From Scatophagus argus (Eukaryota; Chordata; Actinopteri; Scatophagidae), in NCBI RefSeq assembly GCF_020382885.2, contig NC_058496.1:222501-286500 (forward strand): a DNA stretch of 64,000 nt. The letters are read 5' to 3'. Below the pieces are notes generated by a model. That model worked only from the letters and a program-made list of their open reading frames with translations, was not told where the DNA came from and made no database searches. Shown here piece by piece: positions 46,801-57,771 of the stretch; the stretch's first letter is position 1, and each line of letters starts with the position of its first letter. A program made the translations under genes and the position numbers.

Positions 46801-48191
46801 CTGCTGGCTCCCTCTGTGTTGAAGACTAAAAGCGTTTGGTGTCAACCTGCTCTGTTGGTGTCTGGAGAAAACTTGTTGTGATGATGTTGTGTGAAAACAA
46901 AGGTTTTTCACTACATGTCTGAAAGTATGTGTCATATAATCACGAGATCACGATTACAGCTGCGAGGCTCAACGCCGCCGTTGGATTAACATGTTCAAGT
47001 GTGTGTCTCCAGAGCAGGAGTCTGGCTCTGCCCACAGAGACCTTCTTCCATCCCAGCAGACTGGAGGAGCTGAAAGAGGAGAAACAGGACAGGCAGCAGG
47101 AGGAGAAAAAGGAGGAAAAGAAGGAGGAGAGTCCAGCTCCCCTTCAGATGACCCTTCTCGCTACAGTGTTTGGACTGAGGAAAGACCTCCACAGAGCCGA
47201 GGAGCAGAGAGCCAAGGTGAGGAGGAGGAGGAGGAGGAGGAGGAGGAGGAGGAGTGTGTAGGTCGATGTTACATCAAACTCTTGTACAGCATGAGAGGGA
47301 CTCCAGAGTTTCATGTTGTTGTACAACCCAGTTTTTCCCCTCGTTAGGGACGTGAAGTGTTTTGGTTCCCTGAACTGCTGGAGGCTTTTATTTTGAAATG
47401 GGAAGTGACAAATTTGCTTCAACAGAGAAAGAGGGAGGCTGTTTATTATTTCTCCACTGTCACATAAACATGTGGACTGTTGGTGTCCTTCACGGACGAT
47501 AAGAAAGCTGCAGTTTGTTGGCGGCAGACGAACTTTTGAACTGGACAAACTGTGTCTTCACGTCAGAGACAACACAACGGTCGGCATAAAGAGGAAATGA
47601 GGCAACACATGATCAGGTTACATCCTCTACAGATAATCAGAAGCAGAAGCACAGTGACAGGAAATGTCAGACATTTTAATCTAATGTTTGTAATGTTCTT
47701 CTACTCCAAACTGTCTGTTTTCAGAGCGTGGAGGAGAAGGAGGAGCTGGAGCTGCACTGCACTCAGCTGAAGGGAGACGCCCGAGTGTACCGTCAACGAA
47801 ACAAACAAACCCTGAGACAGCTGGAGGAGGTGATCAGAGAGAGAGACAAGGTGAGGGCGAGGGGGAGGAGGAGGTTATGATCAGTTTCCGTTAAAGGTGA
47901 AATTCTACGTCTGTGATGATGCTGATGATGGTGTCATGAGCATAAACCCTCTGGCTGGTGTTTCAGGCTCTGTCGTCACGGGCGGAGCAGCAGGAGGAGG
48001 TGCGTCTGCTCCTGCAGGAGAAGGATCAGTACAGAGAGCAGGTCAGACAGCTCACTGAGCAATCTGATAGGCTGGAGCTCCTCCTGCTGAGGTCACAGGC
48101 AGAGGAGCTACAACTGAGGACACGCCTCCGTAGACTCACCTGTAACACTCACCAGGTGAGGAGGGCAACGAGGAGGTGATGAACGTGTGTG

Positions 48192-48232
<41 letters not shown>

Positions 48233-49132
48233 ATGTGTTTGTCCCTCAGTGTGAGAGGAGTGTGAGCAGTGAGGAAGAGGAGGAGCAAACAGAGAACATG
48301 GCTAAAGGTGAGAGTGACATCACATGACATCCATGTGAAGCGAAGTCATGTTAAATTATGTCATGTGACCTGATATCATGTGACTGCGCCTCAGGCAGCA
48401 GTGAGGAGATCCGTAGCGGGACGTCGGGGGAGAATGAGGAGGCGGTGGCGGCAGCAGCGCTGCAAAAGCATGACTCTCCTGAGGGAGGCGCCGCTGAATG
48501 TGAACAGAAGCCCGGCACTGCTGCATCATGGGTAATTTACCTGAGGCTGAGCCTGCCTCAGAGATCTAAACACATGAGCTGTTAGCCTAGCTTAGCATAA
48601 AAACTGGAGACAAAGGGAAACTGCTAGCATGTCGGAGGGTTAACCTCCCATTAGCTGATCAACATGTTGCGATGTTGAAAATCGCTGCAGTCAGAGTGTT
48701 GTGTTCAGGAGCAGCCTGTAGCATCCTGCTGTGAGCTGCTGGTCAGTTCAGGAACAACCTGGTCAACTGGTTTCATACTGGGAACTGAAGTCTGAAGACT
48801 GTCTACGTGCTTGTTTTACATTTTACTTGGCCCTGCAGTGTTGATACTGAGTGGTCTGCCTGCCTGTCTGTCTGGCTGTCTGTCTGCAGGAGGAGGAGGA
48901 GACAGACGGCTGTCGGACTTCCAAAACGCGACCAAACTTCTTTTACCGCAGGTCAGCTGGGATTTTTTTCCATGTGAAATGAAAATATTTCTGCTCTTAT
49001 CAGACTGCCTGAGTGTTTTCTCGTTTCCATGACAACAGGAAGCGAGCGGTCAGGTCCAAGCTCGGCTCTAAGGAGTACACAGCCGGTAACCTTGACGACA
49101 GCAGTGGCAGTGACATCACCGACTCTGACTGA
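43842..49132 (+). CDS. card9: Caspase recruitment domain family member 9
   Basis: A cytosolic adaptor that links Syk-coupled C-type lectin receptors to BCL10-MALT1 and NF-kB in antifungal immunity. Thirteen exons: 43842-43955, 45099-45168, 45790-45927, 46006-46124, 46206-46412, 46495-46578, 47013-47216, 47725-47850, 47967-48155, 48250-48307, 48395-48531, 48890-48951, 49039-49132. They total 533 aa, close to human CARD9 (536). The CARD spans about residues 1-95: DPSRITPYLRQC in human matches EPSRITPYLRQCQ here, then LLDILQRTGIKGYTAFLESLEL and YPQLYSRITGKEP. SGLTQFLMSEL and a long coiled coil (NYSLMADINTLSQEKSNALL; FGLRKDLHRAEEQ) follow. It ends FYRRKRAVRSK and a Ser/Asp tail, as in the human protein. 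Intron 1 is a minisatellite that leaves the frame open. Confidence 0.95.
43957..45052. repeat. card9: CTCCTGCTG minisatellite filling card9 intron 1
   Basis: About 1.1 kb of CTC/CTG/TTC triplets. There is a higher-order structure: a block beginning CTTCTACTGTTCCTCCTCTT near 44113 recurs near 44410 and 44786, so long units of about 300 and 375 bp are tandemly copied, the second enlarged by extra CTCCTGCTG units. All three plus-strand frames lack stops over most of its length, and long runs are open on the minus strand. Confidence 0.92.
48193..48232 (+). repeat. card9: CTG/GAT trinucleotide repeat in a card9 intron
   Basis: About ten CTG units followed by GATGATGATGATG. It lies just upstream of the exon at 48250. 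Confidence 0.85.
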
Positions 49133-50150
49133 ACACAAGCTGCCATCGTATAAAGAATCAAAGTGAAATCACTTCTTTCACTTGTGTTTTATATTTCAGT
49201 CTGTTGCTTTCTGATCTTCAGTCAGATGAGAAAGATGACGTACGTGATCGATTATCGTTTGGGTTTGGAACGTTTCTCGTATTCTCATCCCGCCTATCAT
49301 CATGTGTAGGCACGTACAGACACAATAATTTAAATATACTATACGAACGCTGCCATCTTGTTCTCATGATGTTTCAGCCCCATTTTATACATCAAATAAC
49401 TAATTTAAACAAACTGATCAGAAAAATGAACACTTGAACAAACACCAGTGTGATAAGGACTGCCTAAAATGACAGAAACCATCTTTAGAAAAATGTTTTT
49501 GATGTACACTTTGAATTTTTAGTTTGGCCCATCTGCCAACATGAGCTGTACTGCAGCCAGCCACCAGGGGGCGTCCAGGTGGGCTGTCAGTCATCTTTAT
49601 ATCCTGTCAGTGCTTTTATCGCTTGCTTTCATTCCTAACATTTGAATTGTGCTTCTACATGTGTTCTTACCTGCGAGACAAACCTTTTCTGCAGGAAATG
49701 TTGATTCTTGACTAATTTTTCTATTATATATTCACTCATAAATTTATTATATCACAAATTAATCTGAGCAGCAGAAAATATAAATAACAAGCAAAGGTAA
49801 ATAAAGAAAACAAAGGGAGCAGCACCTGATCCACAAACTAACCGGTTGATCCAGTGACTTTTACTTTTTCGTTGTTCACATTAAACTTCAGTCACCATTT
49901 TGTTTTATTGTCTTCTTGATTTTGATACTTCATATTTTCATAACTCTTGTAGGCCTACAGTTGTCCTGTGTATTTCACTACATGTCGGTACTGCACTGTG
50001 CGCGATGAAGTCTCTCTTATCGATGTCACACACTCGGGTGTTTTAACTTTTCATCTAAACCGACATTTCACCTTGTTAAATACATATTAATTTGGACTTT
50101 CGGTGTTTCCTCTTACATTTCCCGCGGACCATGAACGTCGCAAAGCGTTC
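49133..50150. other. Intergenic region card9-ccdc180
   Basis: AT-rich, with no coding exon seen. No canonical AATAAA lies directly after the card9 stop. A TATAAAGAAT at about 49149 could act as a weak variant. Confidence 0.4.
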
Positions 50151-50159
50151 GGCACGCTC

Positions 50160-50173
50160 GTTGCTATGGTGAC
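50160..50173 (+). promoter_or_regulatory. ccdc180: Candidate RFX X-box of ccdc180
   Basis: GTTGCTATGGTGAC is a close match to the palindromic X-box GTTGCCATGGCAAC bound by RFX factors at ciliary genes. It sits in a GC-rich patch about 670 bp before the ccdc180 start and upstream of the GC minisatellite. Confidence 0.6.
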
Positions 50174-50292
50174 AGAGAGACGCTCAGAGCGACTGAACTA
50201 AGTAGACGCCGACGGTTTGAGCTTAAAGAAATTCATTTTGTTTACACAAAGTTTAAGAAACCGACGAGCAGCTTCGCGTGGCGGCTGAACAT

Positions 50293-50791
50293 CTCCGCCG
50301 GACCTCCGAGCCCTCCGCCGAACCTCCGCCGGACCTCCGAGCCCTCCGCCGAACCTCCGAGCCCTCCGCCGAACCCTCCGCCGAGCCCTCCGCCGGACCT
50401 CCGAGCCCTCCGCCGAACCCTCCGCCGAGCCCTCCGCCGAACCTCCGCCGAACCTCCGAGCCCTCCGCCGAACCCTCCGCCGAGCCCTCCGCCGGACCTC
50501 CGAGCCCTCCGCCGAACCTCCGAGCCCTCCGCCGAACCCTCCGCCGAGCCCTCCGCCGGACCTCCGAGCCCTCCGCCGAACCCTCCGCCGAGCCCTCCGC
50601 CGAACCTCCGCCGGACCTCCGAGCCCTCCGCCGAACCTCCGAGCCCTCCGCCGAACCCTCCGCCGAGCCCTCCGCCGGACCTCCGAGCCCTCCGCCGAAC
50701 CTCCGCCGGACCTCCGAGCCCTCCGCCGAACCCTCCGCCGAGCCCTCCGCCGAACCTCCGCCGGACCTCCGAGCCCTCCGCCGGACCTCCG
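50293..50791. repeat. GC-rich minisatellite before ccdc180
   Basis: About 500 bp built from CCTCCGAGCCCTCCGCCGAAC and CCGCCGGACCTCCGAGCCCT, mixed in 9-, 12- and 21-bp steps. It is very CpG-rich and ends 50 bp before the ccdc180 ATG, so it probably lies in the 5'UTR or core promoter. Open frames in both directions are repeat artefacts. Confidence 0.9.
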
Positions 50792-50842
50792 CCTCTTTCG
50801 AAGCGCCGGACAGCCGCCGGCCGCTGGCTAAGGCACGTTAGC

Positions 50843-53800
50843 ATGTGTGAGAGCAGGGCGGTTCCGAGCGGAAAGGTGTACCGGCAGCTGTTCGACGCTC
50901 AGGTGAGTTTAAGCCGTGAGCACCACGGGGTCACGTCGTTAAGGGAACCGATTGGAGGCTTGAAGGGTTGATCGTGTTGGCATTGATTAGTGAACGAAGT
51001 GTGAGGTACTTATACCTCACCTGAGTGCTTTCTTTTTGCCTTACTTCGTGCTTGTACTGCGTGTATGTGACACGTGTGGAAAAGGTTCTGTTTGGTTCTT
51101 GAAGGTTCAGCTGTCCAGATCTTTGCTGGCTGGACGGAGAGACACGAGGACAAACTGTCTTTCTGCAGAAGACAGCAACACGCTCTGCAGTACAACCAGC
51201 AGGTAGGCAGACTCTAAGCGTCATCGCGTGCATCCATGAACTGTATATTTAACACCCGTCTCCGTCTCTGCCAGGAGATTCTGTCCTCCCTCCATCAGGA
51301 GACAGCGGTCTGATGAGGATGAGGATGTTGATGATGTCAGCAGACTTCCTGACTCTGTGGGTTCGTATCTTTGAGGTCTGACAGACAGAACGTCGGTGAC
51401 AGCAGACGCTGTGTCTGAAAGGCTCACCTGTTGTTGTGCACAGGTTTCTGCTCAGTCCTCACAGCCAATCACAGCTCCTCTCTCTCTTTCAGTGGTCGAT
51501 CATCCGAGCTCCGATGTGGTTGAACGACTGACAGAGACAAAACGCAAAAGACATGAAGATGCTCTGAATCAGCTGGAGGCAGAACTCACAGAGCTCACAC
51601 AGGTAGGCGTACTGCAGTGTCACACACCTGAGACAATGTGTGGTACACATGATGCTGCTTCTTACCTGAACCAATGGACTTAATGTGTTTTCAGGTGTGT
51701 GAGACTCAGGTGAGGGCTGTCAGTGTGGAGCTGCTGTCCTCTCTGCGGGAGGTGGAGCTCAGACTGAACACCCTGAAGGACAGAATGGAACACCTGGAAC
51801 ACCTGGAAGACGTGAGTCTGCAGGTACACATGAACAGTCATCATCAGAGGACATCAGTGTCACTGAGCACCTGAGCACAGCACGTCGCTCAGGTGCTCAG
51901 AACATCAGCAGCAACGTAACGCCACTGAAAGCTCGAGTGCAGCCGTTAGATGAACGTTGACACGAGTTTTATCAGTCGACCAAATAAAATAACAGTTGAG
52001 TTAATAATGACAATGTGACATTTTGTTAATTTAAATATTCTGAAGTTTGTACAGAGTTTGGTTGGTGGTTGTCAGATTTTTTCTGAAGTGATTCAGTGTT
52101 TCTGAAATCCTGGCTGGCGATGTGATCCACTGTGTGTGAACAGGAAGTGTGTGTTCTCTGGGAGGAGGTGGAGGAGCAGGTGAAGATGAAGAAGATCACA
52201 GCGATGGAGCTGAACCACAAACTGACCAAATGCGAGACTGAACGAACCAACAAGGTCAGACTGAGTTCATCACAGGCTCCTCATCGGATTTTGTTATTAT
52301 TTGCATAATAAATCAAATTGGGATTATTTTTAAGAAGAATCAGCTTTATTGACAGTATATATATTTTTACACACACACACTGAATTCGTCTTCTGCATGT
52401 GACCCATCCTTAGTTGAACACACACATGCAGTGAAACACACACAGGAGCAGTGGGCAGCATCAAGCGCCCGGGGAGCATATTGGGGGGTTAAGTGCCTTG
52501 CTCAAGGGCACATCAGCCGGCTAATGGAGGGGGGGGGGGTCATGAAAGGAAAGATAAATAAATAAAGATGAACATGAAGAACTCCTTAAAAATGAAAAAC
52601 ATCAGCCTTTGAATGGGGATGAATGAATGGGGAAGGGATGAAAAGGGATGAAAAGGGATGTCACATGACTTCAGTCTGGTCACATGACACACGATTTTGA
52701 CACGAAGAGTCGCCTTCCAACAAAGAGTCCCACTGACCACCGTGTGTGTGACACCTACGGACAGGTGGGCACACGCACAGGTACGACGTCAGCTCGTGTT
52801 TATGGCCGTCTGCCTGCTCTGTGTTCTTGTTGTAGATCAGAGTTGTGCTGAGGAAATACTGCCATCTGCTGGAGAAGATCAGCTTCCTGCTTCCACCTGA
52901 TGTCCACACGCTGATCCACAACGAGGCCACGGTAACGCAGGGTCACCTCTGACCTCTGACCCCGGAGATCCCCACACTCTCGCTCACAGCAGTCCTCTGT
53001 CTCAGGTGTTGAATCAGTCTCTTCTGGCAAATCGTCGCTGCCTGGCTCGCCTAATCCTGCTCCTCCAGGAGGAGAACCTGCAGAAGGAGTCGCTCCTCCG
53101 TCTGAACTGGGAGGACTGTCTAAGACGCTGGAGGAGGATCAGGGTCAGCGAGGTTATCGACCACTGCAGGTGGGTGGAGGACCAGAACTGAGATTCAGAC
53201 TCAGACCGGTTGTAGACAGTATTGTATTTCTATCAACAGTGTTTGAAGTATTTGTGTAAACAGTTTTGGTATCAGCAGTATTTGTGTCGTAGGAATCTGT
53301 GCAGCAGTGAGCAGGATCAGCGGCTGGTCTCAGTTCAGCAGGCGGTTCAGGACCTGAAACAGACTCAAGGATATCTGACAGAACAACGTGGAGACATCAT
53401 CAGCAAGATCTGGTAACAACAACAGACTCTCTGCTTGTCTTCTGACTGTCCTTATAGGGATGTCCAATCAGTGGTGATTGCAAATGTGGTCAATTGAGGC
53501 AACAAATTCCTCTGTGGGTGCTAAAACGACGGAGAAGGCCACGTCCTCCAGCGCCGATCGGACATCCACATCAAAACATGGGACATTTTTAAAAACTACA
53601 TGGACTCTTCAGGACAAAAGAGAAACAAGGCGAAAACTCTGTGTCTCTGTTTCAGCTCTCTGGTCCCGCCCTCCTGCTCCACTGCTCTGGTCTCTGATTG
53701 GTTCAAGCAGCTGACAGAAGTCAATCAGCAAATCAGTAACTGTCTTCATACTTCTATTTGTTTCTGACTTGACACATCGCAAAGATTCGACAAACGTTTC

Positions 53801-55424
53801 CTGTGTGTGCACCTGTTTAGAAATTCCTCACATGAACACGTGAAACTAACAGAAAAGTTTGATTTCCATCATTCCATCGACCGTTCGACTATTTAATCGC
53901 CAGCCGTCTCGTGGCTCTGGCTTCTCTCTCTGGTTTAGGGACTTGAAAACTGAACTCGTTTTCTCACTGAGTGTGTTTGTGTGTGTGTGTGTGTGTTTAG
54001 ACAGTCTTCACGCCGACTTCCTCCATCAGCTGCGCTGTTCTTATGAACAGACGTGGCAGGATCGACTGGCTGAGGTGCAGCGATCGAAGGTGAGTTCAGA
54101 AACAACCTTTACTGCCTGTCTCGTCACGGTTACTGCATCGTGTACTACGGTTAGCACACGCTTCACTGGCTCTGAGCTAACAGGCTGCACAGCTAACTAG
54201 CAGTTACTGGCTGTTTGTAATATGCTACAGGTGACAAACTCACACACGGCACCTTTTCAGGTGAACAGTGACAAACAACCAGAACAGGAAAAGACTGTGG
54301 TTATTTTAATGTGAGAGCTGCTGTCTCGTGTCGTACCCTGGTCAGTCAGAGCGGAGCTCAGACCTGAGAACAGCTGTGGGTGTTCAGAGATGCTGCTAAA
54401 GCTAACGGCCCCTGAGACCACACCTGCTCCACTTTATATTCCTGATGTGTGATCATCTGCTGGCTGATGTTATTGATTATCCGCCTGCTTTTAACGTGTC
54501 CTCTGGCAGGAGGCGCTCTCAGCTCTGCAGCTGTCAGAGGAGGAGGTGAACAACGTCGTCAGCTCTCAGCTCCTCACGCTGGTTGGACGAAGCCAGACTC
54601 GGGATGAAGGGCGACTGGCGGCTTTAGACGTCAGTCACACAGAGCCGACTGAGACCTGACATGTTTTAGTGGACTGAATCAAAATGTCCACCTTTACTCA
54701 CGTGTGTTTACGTGATCTTTCTCCACCCTTCTGTCGACCTGTCTCTCTACCTGTCTGTCTGCAGCTGTGTTGTGAGTCTGTGGACCGTCATGCCTTCAGT
54801 CTCAGCAGGTGTGTGTTTGTTCTGATGAGAGAAGCAGCGTTGCTATGGGAGACACACAAACGGAGGTTAGAGAGGAGAGAAGAAGAACTACAGCAACACT
54901 TGGACAACCTCAGAGGCTCACAGCAGCAAAATATACAGGTGAGACCTGAGAGACCTGAGAAGGGATGGGACTTGTTAGCTGTCTGCAGGTAACAGATCTC
55001 CCATGATGCTTTGTTGCTGTGTTATCAGAGGAAGAAGATGCATCTGGACGACCTGCTGGCTGGACTCCGTCAGGAGAGCAATGAGGACACTCTGAAGACA
55101 TCTCTGGACAAAACTGTCGACTACTTGCAGGACCTCAAACGCGGGTACCGCAGGACTCAGGATGCTAATGCTCATGTAGAGTCACCACAAGGACCAGAAT
55201 GTGTTCTCTGTAACGACGAAGGATGTTTGTGACCGGTTTGATGTTTGTTGCTGATTGCATTCAGATGCTGCTGGATAAATTGATTTCTGTCCAGCAGCAT
55301 CTGAATCCACTTTGTTATCGCAGAGAAGGTGTAGAATATGACATTTGGTGTTTACTGCAGCAGCTTTCAGATGAACATCATGTATACTAACATTGAGGCT
55401 TTTATTGTGAAGGTATGAACTTCC

Positions 55425-55455
<31 letters not shown>

Positions 55456-56544
55456 CTGCTCTCAGTGTGTGTCTGATCAGTGTCAGCTGTTGGATCGTCT
55501 CCCGTCTCTCTGTCTGGAGGAGCTCCTCTCCTACAGCAGCAGCCTCAGCTCCTTCTACCACCTCAACCACACCTACACGCCGGTAACCACGGAAACTACA
55601 CCTCACACACACCTACACCTGCTGGTAACCATAGCGACACCCAGTCTGTCCCTCTGTTACGGTACATCCTAGTGATGTTACAGCATACAGAATTAAAGAG
55701 AACTTTATTCACCTGAACGCAGCTCAGACACAACGCAGAGACCCGAGTGATCAATAACATTATCAATTCAAAGCAAATGTGATCTTCCTCCCCAGAGTCC
55801 GGAACACCTGCACAATCTCCACCCATCACCCAGCAACCTGCCCCAACCAGGTCAGTCTGTCCTCAGTGCACTTCACTTTGTCCATGTAGCTGAACCGGTC
55901 TGCTGCAGTCTGAACTGGTTTCCTCGTCTGTGCAGAACCCAGTGAGCGGAAACCAGAGGCGATGACAGGGAACCAACCAATCAGCTCTCAGAATGACACT
56001 GACCCTGCCCAGCCCCCTCAGGATTGGCTGACTCAAGTAAAGTTTTGATCAATGACTGACAAAAAAATGCTCCTTCTTGGTCCATAAAAAACATGTGTGT
56101 GTGTGTGTAGGCGGAGTCCCCGTTGCTGGATCTATGTGACATCAGCAGTGATGTCATATTTGCATCATCAAGGGGCGTGGTCTATAGTGGCCCTGCGTTC
56201 AGATGCCAAGCCTTCGACCTGCCAGACCACCTGCAACACGAAACACACCTGAGCCTGTTTCCTGTGGAGCTGCTCACCCACACACTCAGCAGGTACACAC
56301 ACACACACACGCACACATCCCCATGGCAACAGAGGCGCGCCCCCTCAGACTCAATGTGTGTGTTTGATATCCAGGATGCGAACTCTGTTCTTGGACCACC
56401 TGGAGCTGCACGTCCAGGATGTCCTCAGCTCAGCTGTTGCCACGGTGACGGACAGAAAGGAGGTGGTGCGTTTGGAGCAGGAGCTCCAACTGAAGCAGCT
56501 GAACCCCCAATACATCCAGACCCACATATACCAAACCCGCCTGG

Positions 56545-56578
<34 letters not shown>

Positions 56579-57734
56579 GTAGTGTATTGTAGAGAGCAGT
56601 TCACGTTCACTTCAGTACAGTTTGTCACAGCAGCACCTGGTGGACGTTAGAGTCAGACACACAGAAACACACCAGCTGTGTGGAGCTGAGTGGTGTTGGG
56701 TGTAGCTGGGGGTGTAACCTCTGCAGCAGGTGGGTGCAGACCCACTACCAGCCAACATGAGGGTGGACAGTTGGCTCACACTGTTCCAGTTCATCCTGTG
56801 TGATTGATGTGTTCCCAGCTGAGCTGCAGATCCACAGACAGCGAGTGGATGATCACTGTGAGGAGGTGCTCAATGTGTTGACCTCCTGCAGGGTGGAACT
56901 GCAGGAGCTGCAGGCCTCCATCAGCAGGAAGAACCAGGAGTTCACTGTCCTTCTGTCCAACATGGAGCACAATGTCCTGACAGCTGACAGCAGAAAATGG
57001 TAACAGCTGATCTGTGGTCAGCTCACAGACCGAAACATCTCTGTCAGGGTCTGACAGTCTCTCTTTGTCTGTAGTGTGGAGGCTGTGAGCTCCACCCTGC
57101 AGGACTATCTGGATCGACATATCAAAGAGACTCAGAGCTGTGAGACCGCCTTCAGACAGACGGTTCAGACCAGGTTGAGGGGGGTCAGAGACAGAACAAC
57201 ACAACTCCTCAACTCCTTCAGGTAACACCTGCAACACCTGATGAGGTGGAAAATGAGCTCCAGGAAATCTTCTTCAGACATGTCGTCTCCCCCTGCAGGT
57301 TGTTTAGTGAAGGAGGTGATTTTGCCCCTCGGGAGGTGAAGTCGTTTCAGAGGAGGCTGAGGGAGGAAACCAAACAGATCAGCGTGACAGAGGAGTCCAT
57401 CCAATCTGAACTGGAGGTGTTTGAGTCCAGGAGCTTACAGCAGGTACAGGATGATTCCTCTTCAGACCCAACCTGTACGAGTCAAACCGTTCAGATCAAA
57501 CATGAGCTTCCCTGCATGATGCTCCTCATCCAGGTGAGGGAGGCGTCTGGTCGCTTTGAGGAGAAACTCTCCTCCCTGAAGTCTGAGCTGAATTTCACTG
57601 AGGAGATCCAGAGAGTCATCAGCAGCACTCAAGTTCACATCAAGGCTGAGGTACCCGCCTGTCTGCCTGCCTGCCTGCCTGTCTGTCTGTCTGCCTGCCT
57701 GCCTGTCTGCCTGCCTGCCTGTCTGTCTGTCTGT

Positions 57735-57771
<37 letters not shown>

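Noticed and set aside
46579-46881. Open frame continuing card9 exon 6 to 46881
   Set aside because: GAG|GTAGAG is a donor and the next exon at 47013 is in phase. The continuation has no CARD9 similarity.
50242-50844. 200-codon open frames in both directions next to ccdc180
   Set aside because: Products of the CCTCCGAGC minisatellite. The plus-strand frame stops before the real ATG at 50843.
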